Of a stretch of DNA of 64,000 bases, positions 47,766 through 58,550 are shown piece after piece. The notes beneath the pieces were generated by a model. That model did not search any database. It was not told the DNA's origin and worked only from the letters and a program-made list of their open reading frames with translations. Location: assembly GCF_030070105.1 (NCBI RefSeq), contig NZ_JASJOO010000003.1, forward strand, positions 605,155 through 669,154, in the 5' to 3' direction. Each line of letters opens with the position of its first letter. The first letter of the stretch is position 1. The translations under genes and the position numbers were made by a program. The DNA is from Bermanella sp. WJH001 (GTDB taxonomy: Bacteria > Pseudomonadota > Gammaproteobacteria > Pseudomonadales > Oceanobacteraceae).

Positions 47766-49358
47766 ATGGCCATTCCTGATATTTTTAAACAACGTGCCCA
47801 AAGTGAAAATTGGGACATCACCGACGCTGCCAAACTTCAAACCCAGCAAACCATTGAAGCGGATGTAATCATTATTGGTACCGGTGCAGGCGGTGGCGTC
47901 AGCGCCGAAGTATTAAGCCAAGCGGGTTTAAAGGTGGTGATGATTGAAGAAGGAGGCTTGTTCACCTCTGATAATTTCAACATGGATGAACTGCAAGCCT
48001 ACGGCGATCTTTACCAAGAAGGGGCTGGGCGCACCACCAAAGATGGTGCCATTAGTATTTTCCAGGGCCGCGCTGTGGGCGGCACCACTGTGGTTAATTG
48101 GACATCCAGCTTTCGCACTCCTAACCACACGCTCAACCACTGGCAACAGCATCACGGCGTTGCCGGTTTTAGCCCTGAAGACATGGCACCTTACTTTGAG
48201 CAAATGGAAACACGCTTAAACGTCGCCAAATGGGCCATGCCACCTAATGCAAACAATGACACCTTAAAACGCGGTTGCGAAGCAAATCAATGGAGCTGGG
48301 CGGTGATACCCCGCAATGTAGCAGGCTGCTGGGATTTAGGTTACTGCGGCACAGGCTGCCCAACCAATGCCAAACAAAGCATGTTGGTTACCACCGTGCC
48401 CGAGGCCCTTAAAAACGGCGCGAAACTGTTTTATCGCTGTAGCGCGGATCGCATTGTATTTTCTGATCACAAAGCGGAATCCGTTGAATGTTTGGCTTTA
48501 GCAGATGACGGCAAAACCCCAACCGGAGTGCGCTTGAGTTTTAAAGCGCCGCACATCGTCTTAGCAGGCGGTGCCATCAACAATCCAGGGTTATTGCTGC
48601 GATCAAACGCACCAGACCCACACAAACGCATTGGTAAGCGCACCACCATTCACCCAGTAAACGCCAGTCTTGCCAAAATGGGCTCTGCGGTAAATGCGTT
48701 TTATGGGGCCCCACAAAGTATTTATTCCGATCATTTTCAGTGGAATACCGATGGTGACATGGGTTTTAAACTGGAAGTGCCTCCTATGCAACCCGCCATG
48801 GGCGCACAGATTGTGGGCTTTCATGGTTTAAAACTCACCCAAACCATGGAAGAACTGCCTAACCTGCAAGGCACCATTGCGCTATTGCGTGACGGCTTCC
48901 ACGAACAAAGCCAAGGGGGCACGGTTGAACTGGACAGTGGTGGCAAACCCATCTTGGATTACCCTCTGACTGACTATATTTGGCAGGGCTTGCGTAAAGC
49001 CCATCATGTGATGGCCGAAGCGCAATTTGCCGCAGGTGCTAACAGCGTCATGCCCTTACACCACGACGCGACGTTTTATAAGTCTTTAAGTGAGTGCAAG
49101 ACGGCCATTGATTCACTCCCTCAAGAATTACATCGCCAACGTTTAATGACGGCCCATTTAATGGGTGGCTGCATCATGGGGGAAGACATGCGTGAATCTG
49201 TGATCAACAGCCAAGGGCGTTTTCACCATGCTGATAACCTGTATGTCATTGATGGCTCTGCATTTCCAACCAGTATTGGTGCCAATCCTCAGCTATCCAT
49301 TTATGGTCTAGCTCTTAAACAATCCAGCCAATTGGCCGCTAAAATCAAACAAGGCTAA
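47766..49358 (+). CDS. laoA: GMC family alcohol dehydrogenase, LaoA-like
   Basis: The 530-residue flavoprotein has the FAD motif VIIGTGAGGGVSAEVLSQAG and the conserved ending IDGSAFPTSIGANPQLSIYG of the GMC family, with catalytic-site histidine in LMTAHLMGGCIMG. A cysteine cluster (GCWDLGYCGTGCPTNAKQS) is typical of the subgroup for hydrophobic alcohols. It would oxidise long-chain alcohols to aldehydes, which LaoC then converts. It lacks a signal peptide; transport with the Tat partner is possible. It begins 27 bases after laoB. Confidence 0.9.
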   Translation: MAIPDIFKQRAQSENWDITDAAKLQTQQTIEADVIIIGTGAGGGVSAEVLSQAGLKVVMIEEGGLFTSDNFNMDELQAYGDLYQEGAGRTTKDGAISIFQGRAVGGTTVVNWTSSFRTPNHTLNHWQQHHGVAGFSPEDMAPYFEQMETRLNVAKWAMPPNANNDTLKRGCEANQWSWAVIPRNVAGCWDLGYCGTGCPTNAKQSMLVTTVPEALKNGAKLFYRCSADRIVFSDHKAESVECLALADDGKTPTGVRLSFKAPHIVLAGGAINNPGLLLRSNAPDPHKRIGKRTTIHPVNASLAKMGSAVNAFYGAPQSIYSDHFQWNTDGDMGFKLEVPPMQPAMGAQIVGFHGLKLTQTMEELPNLQGTIALLRDGFHEQSQGGTVELDSGGKPILDYPLTDYIWQGLRKAHHVMAEAQFAAGANSVMPLHHDATFYKSLSECKTAIDSLPQELHRQRLMTAHLMGGCIMGEDMRESVINSQGRFHHADNLYVIDGSAFPTSIGANPQLSIYGLALKQSSQLAAKIKQG

Positions 49359-49406
49359 AATGTGTCACGGTACTCATTTGTTGAGTGCCGTGGCTAAATT
49401 GATTAA

Positions 49407-49922
<516 letters not shown>

Positions 49923-49963
49923 CATTAAGCTGTTGTTTAGAGTCTTAAGATTCTAAGGAGTAA

Positions 49964-50212
<249 letters not shown>

Positions 50213-50245
50213 GACGTGAGACGTGAGACGTGAGACGTGAGACGT
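50213..50245. repeat. Heptanucleotide tandem repeat, units GACGTGA
   Basis: Four full 7-base units and a partial fifth follow the ferredoxin stop directly. Confidence 0.95.
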
Positions 50246-50255
50246 CGCAAAGAAT

Positions 50256-50290
50256 AAAAACCGCTTTCGCAAACGCAAGCGGTTTTTTTT
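50256..50290 (+). terminator. Terminator of the ferredoxin gene
   Basis: The stem AAAAACCGCTT/AAGCGGTTTTT is followed by further T residues. Confidence 0.85.
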
Positions 50291-50375
50291 ATGCCTAGAA
50301 CAAACACCCAAATACTTTCTTGAACAGACTCCACACAGCAACTAGCCTTATACATAGCCATGCCTAAGGTTCAAG

Positions 50376-51143
50376 ATGAATAAACAGCCCCCATCATCAG
50401 ACAGACAAGTCTGTGGCCACTGCGCCAATCAAGAAGGACTGCCATTTGAGTTCACCATGGCGTTTCAGCCCATTGTAAATATTAAGAAAAACACACTCTT
50501 CGGCTACGAAGCTCTGGTGCGAGGCATGAATAACGAACCCGCCTTTAGCATTATTGAGCAGGTGAACAATGACAATCGCTACTTGTTCGACCAGCAATGT
50601 CGCATTAAGGCTATTTCGTTGGCAGCCAAGCTCGATCTTAAAGCCATGCTCAGTATTAATTTTTTACCCAATGCCGTGTATGAACCTCAACGATGCATGA
50701 GAACCACATTAGAAGCCGCTAAAAAATACAACTTTCCAACCGATCACATTATTTTCGAATTCACTGAAGTGGAAAAAATAGAAGACACCGAACACGTTAA
50801 GCGCATCGTCGAATATTATTCTTCACTGGGCTTTATTACAGCCATTGACGACTTTGGTGCAGGTTATGCGGGCTTAAATTTACTGGCAGATTTTCAAACC
50901 AATATTATTAAGTTTGATATGGCGCTGATACGCAACGTGCATTTATCAAACGCTCGCCAATCCATCATTACTCACTGCTTAGGTATCTGTGCTGATCTGA
51001 ACATCACAGCACTGGCTGAGGGCATTGAAACGATTGAAGAGTTTGAATGGTTAAAACAAGCTGGGGTTGAATTAATGCAAGGTTACCTCATCGCCAAACC
51101 CGGTTTTGAATCACTTCCAGAGCCCATTTTTCCAACACGTTAA
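50376..51143 (+). CDS. Stand-alone EAL domain protein
   Basis: The 255 residues form a single cytosolic EAL domain: FGYEALVRG, LSINFLPNAVY, IIFEFTEVEKIED, AIDDFGAGYAGLNLL, KFDMALIR and ALAEGIETIEEFEWL. Metal ligands and the base of a c-di-GMP phosphodiesterase appear present, so hydrolysis of c-di-GMP is likely. A short cysteine-rich N-terminus (VCGHCANQEG) resembles the start of BluF- or redox-linked EAL proteins and could bind metal. No sensor domain is fused to it. Confidence 0.88.
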   Translation: MNKQPPSSDRQVCGHCANQEGLPFEFTMAFQPIVNIKKNTLFGYEALVRGMNNEPAFSIIEQVNNDNRYLFDQQCRIKAISLAAKLDLKAMLSINFLPNAVYEPQRCMRTTLEAAKKYNFPTDHIIFEFTEVEKIEDTEHVKRIVEYYSSLGFITAIDDFGAGYAGLNLLADFQTNIIKFDMALIRNVHLSNARQSIITHCLGICADLNITALAEGIETIEEFEWLKQAGVELMQGYLIAKPGFESLPEPIFPTR

Positions 51144-51229
51144 TAAAAGCCTACTCTGCAACGATACGACATCCACCTGCCTTCTATTGTATGCTTAAGC
51201 CCATTGATTCAAATACGGGCTCATTGGTT

Positions 51230-52912
51230 ATGAAATTCACAACAATAATATTATGTACAGCCCTTGTGTTAGGTGGTTGTAGCTCAGAAACCTTGAGCAC
51301 ACAGCACAGCGGTGCAGTGGCATCCGCCCACCCATTAGCGACTCAAGCAGGCATTGATATTTTAAACGCAGGTGGCAATGCATTTGATGCAGCCGTCGCC
51401 ACGGCCGCCGTTTTAGCCGTGGTAGAACCTTACAGCGCCGGCATGAGCGGTGGTGGTTTTTGGTTGCTACATGATGCCAAGCAGCAAAAAAATATTTTTG
51501 TCGATGCCCGTGAAAAAGCACCATTACAAGCCCACCGCGATATGTATTTAGATGATGCTGGCAATATCATTCCAAAACTCTCCATTAATGGGCCCATGGC
51601 AGCGGCCATTCCAGGGCAAGCAGCCGCGTTTGCTCACCTAGCCAAACAGTATGGCAAGTTACCCCTTAAAACGTCTTTAGCGAGCGCCATCGAAATTGCC
51701 AATAACGGTTTTGCCACCGATCACCACTACGCAAAATTAGCCACCTACCGTAAAGATGCATTAAACCAATACCCAGCGGCTGCCAAAATATTTTTAGACA
51801 AGGGCCAAGTCCCTCAAACGGGTTACATCATTAAACAACCCGATTTAGCCAATACCCTACAAGCAATTGCCGACAATGGTTTTGATGGCTTTTACAAAGG
51901 CAAAGTGGCCCAGCAATTAGTGAATCAAGTACAAAAAGACGGTGGCATATGGCAACTGGCCGATTTAGAAAAATACACAGTGATCGAACGTGAGCCCATT
52001 GTTAGCCAGTATCAAAAACACACCATCATTAGTGCACCACCACCAAGCTCGGGCGGAATTGCCATCGCACAAATGTTAAATATGCTAGAAAGTTTACAAC
52101 CAGAATTAAATTGGGAAACACTCAACGAAGCCGATCAAGTGCATTTATTAAGTGAGGTCATGCGTCGCGCCTATTTTGACCGCGCCCATTATTTGGGTGA
52201 CCCTGATTTTGTAGATGTGCCGCAAGAAACATTACTCAACAAAAATTACAACGCCACCTTGGCGCAAACCATAGACATGGATAAAGCCACCGACAGCAAA
52301 ACACTTGGCAGCCAAATACAATTGTTAGAAGGGTTTCACACCACTCATTTAAGTGTATTAGATAAAGATGGCAATCGAGTCAGCGCCACGTTAAGTATCA
52401 ACTTACCATTTGGTAGCGCGTACCTTGCAAAAGGCACCGGTGTATTACTGAATAATGAAATGGATGACTTTTCTTCTAAACCTGGCGTACCCAACGCTTA
52501 TGGTTTAGTGGGTAACGAAGCCAACGCCATAGCCCCTGAAAAACGCCCACTTTCAAGCATGACCCCAAGCTTTGTTGAAAATGAAAAACAAATCGCCATT
52601 TTGGGCACTCCAGGTGGCAGTCGCATTATCACCATGGTGTTTTTAGGCATGTTAGAACATTTACAAAATAACCCAGTTGAACACTGGGTGGATAAAAAAC
52701 GTTTTCATCACCAATATCTACCTGATGTCATTCAACACGAGCCAGATACATTCAGCGAAGACGTCAAACAAACGTTGCAAGCAAAAGGCCATAAACTAAA
52801 AAATGTGGGTCGAAAATACGGCAATATGCAGGCTATTTTATTGGATAAAACCAATAATCAAGTGAGTGCCGCCGCTGATAAACGGGCCGTTGGCCATGCA
52901 CAAATACAATAA
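51230..52912 (+). CDS. ggt: Gamma-glutamyltranspeptidase, lipoprotein form
   Basis: The enzyme cleaves gamma-glutamyl bonds of glutathione and related compounds in the periplasm. From the ATG at 51230 the 560 residues begin with a lipoprotein signal (ILCTALVLGGCSS). The precursor cleaves itself before the nucleophile T371 (TTHLSVLDKDGNRVS), and PLSSMTPSFV follows in the small subunit. The earlier ATG at 51191 would put 13 unrelated residues before the signal. It lies in the coaD-fdx-ggt order known from pseudomonads. Confidence 0.92.
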   Translation: MKFTTIILCTALVLGGCSSETLSTQHSGAVASAHPLATQAGIDILNAGGNAFDAAVATAAVLAVVEPYSAGMSGGGFWLLHDAKQQKNIFVDAREKAPLQAHRDMYLDDAGNIIPKLSINGPMAAAIPGQAAAFAHLAKQYGKLPLKTSLASAIEIANNGFATDHHYAKLATYRKDALNQYPAAAKIFLDKGQVPQTGYIIKQPDLANTLQAIADNGFDGFYKGKVAQQLVNQVQKDGGIWQLADLEKYTVIEREPIVSQYQKHTIISAPPPSSGGIAIAQMLNMLESLQPELNWETLNEADQVHLLSEVMRRAYFDRAHYLGDPDFVDVPQETLLNKNYNATLAQTIDMDKATDSKTLGSQIQLLEGFHTTHLSVLDKDGNRVSATLSINLPFGSAYLAKGTGVLLNNEMDDFSSKPGVPNAYGLVGNEANAIAPEKRPLSSMTPSFVENEKQIAILGTPGGSRIITMVFLGMLEHLQNNPVEHWVDKKRFHHQYLPDVIQHEPDTFSEDVKQTLQAKGHKLKNVGRKYGNMQAILLDKTNNQVSAAADKRAVGHAQIQ

Positions 52913-52930
52913 TTAAAGATTTTAATTACA

Positions 52931-53683
52931 ATGTTAGAACTTGGTTTTTTCATTAAAAAAATAATCGCTTTTTGGCTCATGCCATTAAGCATGGTTGTTT
53001 TATTGCTTTGTCTGTCTGTTTTTTTCTTATGGAAAAAACCACACTCATCCATTGGAAAAATAGCCGCAAGCAGTGCGCTGATTTTATTATTAGTATTTAG
53101 TTGGAATCCAATCTCAACACCTATGTTGAGAAGTATTGAACAAACTAATATTCCTTTTGATATAAATTCCCCCGTTGATTATGTAGTGGTATTGGGCAAT
53201 GCGGCCACGAGCGACCCAAGCATTCCGTTGAGCAGTCACTTATCCAGCTCTGCCACCGCGCGCTTACTTGAGGGTTTACGCATTTTAAATGCTAACCCCA
53301 CAGCTCAATTAATTGTTACCGGTTACGCAGGCAACAACACAAAAAGCAGCGCACAAGTGTATAAAGAAGTGGCCATCAATTTAGGTATTAAACCTGAACG
53401 CATCACCGCCATTGATTGGCCAAAAGATACCGAAGAAGAGGCGCAAGCGGTAAAAGAAATTGTCAACGATAAAACCGTTGCCATTGCCACCAGTGCCAGC
53501 CATATGCCCAGAGCCATAGAGTTTTTTTATAAGCAGAATATAAACGCCATTGCCGCTCCCACTTTTTATCTTGGCAAGCAAACAGAAAAAATTGATTGGC
53601 GATTTGATGCGGCAGGATTATTAAAATCAGAACGGACTATTTACGAATATATTGGCCAACTATGGCAATGGCTCAAACACTAG
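52931..53683 (+). CDS. ElyC/SanA/YdcF family (DUF218) envelope protein
   Basis: The 250 residues have two N-terminal membrane segments (FWLMPLSMVVLLLCLSVFFL and ASSALILLLVF) followed by a DUF218 domain: VDYVVVLGNAATSDPS, LEGLRILNANPTAQLIVTGY and VAIATSASHMPRAIEFF. Escherichia ElyC works in peptidoglycan and lipid-carrier metabolism at low temperature. The active-site histidine in SHMPRA is kept. It starts 18 bases after ggt. Confidence 0.87.
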   Translation: MLELGFFIKKIIAFWLMPLSMVVLLLCLSVFFLWKKPHSSIGKIAASSALILLLVFSWNPISTPMLRSIEQTNIPFDINSPVDYVVVLGNAATSDPSIPLSSHLSSSATARLLEGLRILNANPTAQLIVTGYAGNNTKSSAQVYKEVAINLGIKPERITAIDWPKDTEEEAQAVKEIVNDKTVAIATSASHMPRAIEFFYKQNINAIAAPTFYLGKQTEKIDWRFDAAGLLKSERTIYEYIGQLWQWLKH

Positions 53684-53856
53684 CTCTGTGCAGCGTCTGT
53701 TTTTTCATAACTATACGCTATATAAGAAAGGCTCTTTGGAGCCTAGCATTGTTAAAAAAAAGGAGTTTGTGCACTGGCTCCCAAGCTAGGAGAAAACAAC
53801 TATTAAATTTGCGCCCTTAGATTACATTGTCTTTATCAATCCAGCAGGGCAAAAAC

Positions 53857-54015
53857 ATGAAAGCATTTCTCTCGTTCATATTAATGGCCTGCCTATTTGG
53901 GTGTCATCACAACACCCAACCACAGGTTAACGCTGATCTCTCAACAAACCAGCCATCAAAACATATACAGGCAAACCCTGAGTCCTTAATGGCCGATTTC
54001 GCTCACCGTTATTAA
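53857..54015 (+). CDS. Small lipoprotein, unrecognised
   Basis: The 52 residues begin with a lipoprotein signal (FLSFILMACLFGC), leaving a short polar tail (HHNTQPQVNADLSTNQPSKH in part). GCAGGG lies at a good distance before the ATG at 53857; a longer frame from 53827 would mask the signal. It converges with the barrel gene, with six bases between the stops. Function unknown. Confidence 0.6.
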   Translation: MKAFLSFILMACLFGCHHNTQPQVNADLSTNQPSKHIQANPESLMADFAHRY

Positions 54016-54021
54016 AACCGA

Positions 54022-54636
54022 TTAATTGGTTTGAAAGGTAAATATCAAACCAATATTATTGCTTAAGTCACCACTTAGATAACTTGAATAGCTCAAGTCC
54101 ATCCAGAATTTTTCATTGATTTGGTAGCCTATTCTTGGCTTAAAATACATACCAGCATCCATATCAATCTCTTCTTCTGGACAATTACTGCAATTATCTA
54201 CCGATCTGTCCGCGCGTATTTTTTCAAAGCCCACCAAAAGATCTAAATTTATTTTTTCAATAATGTGGCGATAACCTGCTTCAAAATAAAAATTAATACC
54301 GCCTGCTTCTGCTTTTTTTGTCGTGTTGCCACCACCCACTCTCATGACATCCACATCATATGAGCCGTGATCATCCATGATCAATACACCTAAACCTGCA
54401 CCAATCAACAGGTTGGATTTCTTGCCTTGCCAAAACAAACTAGCGCTTTGCATGCGATCGCCAATATAGTTGTTTGCAGCCACCTCTTCATCAATGGACA
54501 TGGTTTGCAACGATACACCCCAAGTATGATGATCCAGAGGGTTGGATTTTTTAGTAGAAGGTTCCGCTACTTGATCTACTGCAAAAGATGAAAAAGAGGC
54601 AGCCAGTAACGTGCACGCAAGGAATATAGATTTCAT
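54022..54636 (-). CDS. Outer-membrane beta-barrel-like protein
   Basis: The 204 residues begin with a signal peptide (IFLACTLLAASFSSFA). The mature part alternates polar and hydrophobic residues (HTWGVSLQTMSIDEE, SNLLIGAGLGVLIM, FYFEAGYRHIIEKINLDLLVGFE) and ends in IGLIFTFQTN, close to the terminal aromatic signature of barrel proteins. A loop with a cysteine pair (NCSNCPEEE) may form a disulfide. I recognise only the barrel pattern, not a family. Confidence 0.65.
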   Translation of the reverse strand: MKSIFLACTLLAASFSSFAVDQVAEPSTKKSNPLDHHTWGVSLQTMSIDEEVAANNYIGDRMQSASLFWQGKKSNLLIGAGLGVLIMDDHGSYDVDVMRVGGGNTTKKAEAGGINFYFEAGYRHIIEKINLDLLVGFEKIRADRSVDNCSNCPEEEIDMDAGMYFKPRIGYQINEKFWMDLSYSSYLSGDLSNNIGLIFTFQTN

Positions 54637-54705
54637 TGTTGTTTGTTTCTAATTGGATTTTTTGGCGCGCAATAATATCAGACTAAACAGATGATGGGGA
54701 AACGA

Positions 54706-55398
54706 TTAAACCAGCTCTCGAATGTGCCGAATGATTAGATCGGGGTCAAAGGTTTGTGCCCATGGACGAGTGCCATCTTGCAACCAAACCGTTTTCATTC
54801 CCACATCATACGCACCTTGCATGTCATGCACAGGATGATCACCCACATGCAATACTTGCTCAGCTGAACAACCTAAACGTGCCAAAGCATGATTAAAAAT
54901 TTCAGGATGCGGCTTCGGTTTATCAAATAACTCCGCCTGTAAACAAAAATCAAAAATATGCCCTAAGCCGGTTTTATGAATATCCGCATTACCATTTGTA
55001 ATGGCAATGAGTTGATAATTTTTTTTCAATTCATTCAAAGTTGCATCTACATCATCAAATAATACGACGTTTTGGCGAGCCTCATAAAACGCATTAAAAC
55101 ATTGTTGGGCTAACTGCTGTGTTTGTGCATAACCAAACTCGGCAAACAAGGCGTGCAAAAATTGCTGACGGGCTAAACTAATTTTATTACTTAAATGGGG
55201 GTGAGATTTTATGAATTGAAATTTTTTATCGCGCAGTTGCGTTTGTGACAACTGAGAAAGAACAAGTGGTGTGTTTGCCTGCATCCAATCAAGCATGGCT
55301 TGCTCAGCATGAAGGATCACCTGATGACCACTCCACAAGGTATCATCCAAATCAAAACTGATGACTTTCACACCTTGAGGAATGAGAATATCTGACAT
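54706..55398 (-). CDS. HAD family hydrolase, YigB-like
   Basis: The 230 residues carry the haloacid dehalogenase motifs: VISFDLDDTLWSG (nucleophile and acid), IAITNGNADIH, the lysine in FDKPKPHPEIF and HVGDHPVHDMQGA. YigB of Escherichia dephosphorylates FMN and other phosphates. In pseudomonads the same gene stands at the end of the dapF-DUF484-xerC operon, where xerC comes before it. Here it follows DUF484 after two bases and xerC is absent. Confidence 0.9.
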   Translation of the reverse strand: MSDILIPQGVKVISFDLDDTLWSGHQVILHAEQAMLDWMQANTPLVLSQLSQTQLRDKKFQFIKSHPHLSNKISLARQQFLHALFAEFGYAQTQQLAQQCFNAFYEARQNVVLFDDVDATLNELKKNYQLIAITNGNADIHKTGLGHIFDFCLQAELFDKPKPHPEIFNHALARLGCSAEQVLHVGDHPVHDMQGAYDVGMKTVWLQDGTRPWAQTFDPDLIIRHIRELV

Positions 55399-55400
55399 AA

Positions 55401-56060
55401 CTACAGCAATATATCTAAACGACGACTAACAATTTCACTTAAGTAATCTAAGAACAAGGTGTCCATGTTACTTTTAAAATAATCATCATCTTTATGACCA
55501 ATGGCCAAAATGCCTAAATCATTTTTCAATAAACACGCCGCCATTGATCCAACTTTGGATTTATCATAAAAAAATAATTCCATTTGATCATCGCTAAGCT
55601 GACCACAAAAAGCCTGCTTGCGACCAAAGTGACGCACCAGCTGATCTTGCATTTCAACTTCAGTCACCGATTGCATGGTCATGGCTGGCACAAATAAAGT
55701 AATACACGCGTGATCAACGCCATATAACGCAACCATGGCTTGCTGTAAGGATTGCTCTACTTCTTCAATAGATTGCGCGTCTAATAAATCAAGGGTTAAA
55801 CGGCGGGTTTGTTCAAATAAGCGATCATTACGACGGGCATTATCCACCAGCTGCTGTAGACGCTCATGTAGCTCGTTGTTTTTTTCACGCAAAATTTTGC
55901 TTTGATATTCCACCAATGAAACCGAGGCGCCGGTTTCGTGGGGCACATCAAGCTGCGCAACAATCTCAGGATAATGCCGAAAAAAGTCTGGGCGTTGTTT
56001 TAAAAACGCAGCAACATCCCGCTCGTTTATGGATTTTTTATCCTGTTTTATTTTTTCCAT
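55401..56060 (-). CDS. DUF484 family protein
   Basis: The 219 residues show the family pattern INERDVAAFLKQRPDFFRHYPE, a coiled-coil segment (REKNNELHERLQQLVDNARRN) and a GAF-like second half (AIGHKDDDYFKSNMDTLFLDYL). The function is unknown. It belongs to the dapF-DUF484-xerC-HAD operon of gammaproteobacteria. Confidence 0.9.
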   Translation of the reverse strand: MEKIKQDKKSINERDVAAFLKQRPDFFRHYPEIVAQLDVPHETGASVSLVEYQSKILREKNNELHERLQQLVDNARRNDRLFEQTRRLTLDLLDAQSIEEVEQSLQQAMVALYGVDHACITLFVPAMTMQSVTEVEMQDQLVRHFGRKQAFCGQLSDDQMELFFYDKSKVGSMAACLLKNDLGILAIGHKDDDYFKSNMDTLFLDYLSEIVSRRLDILL

Positions 56061-56140
56061 AACGCTTTTATATTTCCGTTTTTATTTCGCAAAACACGTT
56101 TACAAGAATCATTCACTTCATTTGAGAAAAGCTTCGAATT

Positions 56141-56194
56141 TTGGAGGGCTGTGCCCACCACTACCTATTGCGTCAGCCAGTGCCTGACCTACTA
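56141..56194. repeat. Degraded copy of the GTAGGGTGGGCATTGCCC-type element
   Basis: GGAGGGCTGTGCCCACC, CGTCAGCCAGTGCCTGAC and a final CTACTAC keep the layout of the element at 24798 with many changes. It separates dapF from DUF484. Confidence 0.55.
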
Positions 56195-56220
56195 CTGCAA
56201 TGCGATGAGCAGGCTAACCG

Positions 56221-57060
56221 TTAAACTTGAATGCGCCCTTCGAAGACTCGCTCAGCTGGGCCTTTCATAATGACATCGCCTTCGCCATCCCAACAAATGA
56301 TTAAGGAGCCACCTGGTAAGTTAACTTGCACTTCATCATCCACCAGCCCCCACTTATGGGCCATAACCATGGCAGCACATGCGCCAGTACCACACGCAAG
56401 TGTCCAACCGGCACCGCGCTCGTACACACGCAAATCCATTTCGCCACGATCTTTAATTTGCATAAAGCCGGCGTTTACGCGCTTGGTAAATTTTTCATGC
56501 TTTTCAAGTTCAGGCCCAAGGCGATTAACAATATCGCTGTGCACGTCTTCAACTTGCATCACGCAATGTGGGTTGCCCATTGAGACGGCACCGACGGTGA
56601 CTTGTAGATTGCCTTCGTTAAATGGCACATCTAACGTGTATTGACCTTGTTGTGTTGGCACATCAAACGCTGACTTAGCTGGCTCAAAATGGGCTTTGCC
56701 CATATTCACAACAACGTTGCCATCGTTTTCAATGTTCAGCTCAATGATGCCCGAGCTGGTTTCTACTTTAATGGGATTTTTTGCGGTTAAGCGCGCATCG
56801 TGAACAAAGCGGGCAAAGCAGCGTGCGCCATTGCCACATTGCTCAACTTCACTGCCGTCTGCGTTGAAAATGCGATAACGGAAATCCACATCTGGGTTTG
56901 ATGGGGTTTCCACTATTAGCAATTGGTCAAAACCAATGCCAAATTGACGATCACTTAATTGGCGGACCAATTCTGGGCGAAAGGCAAAATGCTGAGTGAC
57001 AAGGTCAACCACCATGAAGTCATTACCCAGACCGTGCATTTTGCTAAAGCGTAATAACAT
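56221..57060 (-). CDS. dapF: Diaminopimelate epimerase
   Basis: DapF converts LL- to meso-diaminopimelate for lysine and cell-wall synthesis. The 279 residues have the two catalytic cysteines in [11 protein letters not shown] and LACGTGACA and the start [16 protein letters not shown]. It begins 11 bases after lysA and forms the usual lptM-lysA-dapF order. Confidence 0.98.
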   Translation of the reverse strand: MLLRFSKMHGLGNDFMVVDLVTQHFAFRPELVRQLSDRQFGIGFDQLLIVETPSNPDVDFRYRIFNADGSEVEQCGNGARCFARFVHDARLTAKNPIKVETSSGIIELNIENDGNVVVNMGKAHFEPAKSAFDVPTQQGQYTLDVPFNEGNLQVTVGAVSMGNPHCVMQVEDVHSDIVNRLGPELEKHEKFTKRVNAGFMQIKDRGEMDLRVYERGAGWTLACGTGACAAMVMAHKWGLVDDEVQVNLPGGSLIICWDGEGDVIMKGPAERVFEGRIQV

Positions 57061-57071
57061 TGCCGAATGCC

Positions 57072-58325
57072 TTATTCTGAAATTAATGTTTCTAACATTA
57101 ACTGATCCGAAATGGTTTCGCGACGACGAATTAAATGCACCTTGTCACCATCAACCATGATTTCAGCGGGCTTGTTACGGGTGTTATAGTTTGATGCCAT
57201 CACAAAACCGTAAGCACCGGAACTCATCACCGCTAATAAGTCACCCGATTGCAACGCTAACTCACGATCTTTACCTAAGAAGTCACCGGTTTCACACACA
57301 GGCCCTACCACATCAAAAGACTGCTTTGGTGTGTTGGTGCGCGGTTGAACCTCAACAATACGCTGCCATGCGCTGTATAACGATGGGCGAATCAAGTCAT
57401 TCATGCCGCCATCAATAATGGCAAAATGCTTGTCGCCATTGTTTTTAAGGTATTCAACTTGGGTAACAAAAATACCTGCGTTAGCCGCAATTGAGCGACC
57501 AGGCTCAAGTACTAATTTTAAGTTACGACCTGCAAGCTTTGGTAAAACCGCATCGGCAAAATCTTGTGGGGTTGGCGGCACTTCGTTGTCATAGGTCACA
57601 CCTAAACCACCACCCAAATCAATGTGCTCAAGTTCAATGCCTTGGGTTTTTAATTCATCAATCAGTGCAAGCACACGATCAAGTGCATCTAAATAAGGGG
57701 CGATTTGAGTCAGCTGTGAACCGATATGACAGTCCACCCCCTTAATCGCAATGCCTTCTAATTCGTTAGCGCGAGCATACACTTCTTTGGCGGTATCAAT
57801 ATCCACACCAAATTTATTTTCTTTCAGGCCAGTTGAAATGTACGGGTGGGTTTGTGCGTCTACGTCTGGGTTGACGCGCAACGATACAGGCGCTTTCACA
57901 CCCATCTCTACCGCCACTTCATTTAGGCGCTCAAGTTCAGCGGCACTTTCTACGTTAAAACAGTGCACGCCAACCGCTAGCGCACGGCGCATTTCGTCAG
58001 CGGTTTTAGCAACCCCTGAAAACACCATTTTGTCAGGAGAGCCCCCGGCTTTTAAAACGCGCTCTAATTCACCCACAGATACAATGTCAAAACCTGCACC
58101 CAGTTTTGCTAGTACATTTAGCACCGCAATATTTGAATTGGCTTTTACTGCATAACACACTAACGCATCTTGATCTTTTAGCGCTTGTGCATAAGCAAGG
58201 TAATGGTCGCTAAATGCTTTGCGTGAATACACATACAAAGGCGTGCCAAACTTGTCCGCTAAATCGCTAACGGCTGATCCTTCGGCAAATAGTTCGCCAT
58301 TTTGGTAATCGAATACATTGGTCAT
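57072..58325 (-). CDS. lysA: Diaminopimelate decarboxylase
   Basis: LysA decarboxylates meso-diaminopimelate to lysine with PLP. The 417 residues have the PLP lysine in [14 protein letters not shown], the histidine region [25 protein letters not shown] and the conserved cysteine in [12 protein letters not shown]. The stop of lptM lies two bases upstream of its start, so the two are translationally linked. Confidence 0.98.
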   Translation of the reverse strand: MTNVFDYQNGELFAEGSAVSDLADKFGTPLYVYSRKAFSDHYLAYAQALKDQDALVCYAVKANSNIAVLNVLAKLGAGFDIVSVGELERVLKAGGSPDKMVFSGVAKTADEMRRALAVGVHCFNVESAAELERLNEVAVEMGVKAPVSLRVNPDVDAQTHPYISTGLKENKFGVDIDTAKEVYARANELEGIAIKGVDCHIGSQLTQIAPYLDALDRVLALIDELKTQGIELEHIDLGGGLGVTYDNEVPPTPQDFADAVLPKLAGRNLKLVLEPGRSIAANAGIFVTQVEYLKNNGDKHFAIIDGGMNDLIRPSLYSAWQRIVEVQPRTNTPKQSFDVVGPVCETGDFLGKDRELALQSGDLLAVMSSGAYGFVMASNYNTRNKPAEIMVDGDKVHLIRRRETISDQLMLETLISE

Positions 58326-58326
58326 A

Positions 58327-58464
58327 TCAATTGTCGCCTTGAGGCTGGCCCTGTGAAGTGGACATGGCGTTGTCTGATTGTGGCTTATCTTGTGGCATGT
58401 ATAAGGCCCCTTTTTGTCCGCATCCGGTTAGGATGAGCACTGCCAATATAATCAAATAGCGCAT
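58327..58464 (-). CDS. lptM: LPS translocon maturation lipoprotein LptM (YifL)
   Basis: The frame encodes 45 residues: a signal (YLIILAVLILTGC) followed by the conserved lipidated cysteine and the family hallmark CGQKGALYMP, then a polar tail. LptM of Escherichia helps the LptD oxidoreductive maturation at the outer membrane. The gene is too short for usual gene callers and stands immediately before lysA, as in relatives. Its start at 58464 was chosen because an ATG at 58477 is out of frame. Confidence 0.88.
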   Translation of the reverse strand: MRYLIILAVLILTGCGQKGALYMPQDKPQSDNAMSTSQGQPQGDN

Positions 58465-58550
58465 GTCGATGGCTCATTAAAATAAAGGGGTCGATTATAG
58501 GGGTTTACAAGCTAGCTGGATAGGCCGCAGCTTAGGAAACACGCTCTGTG

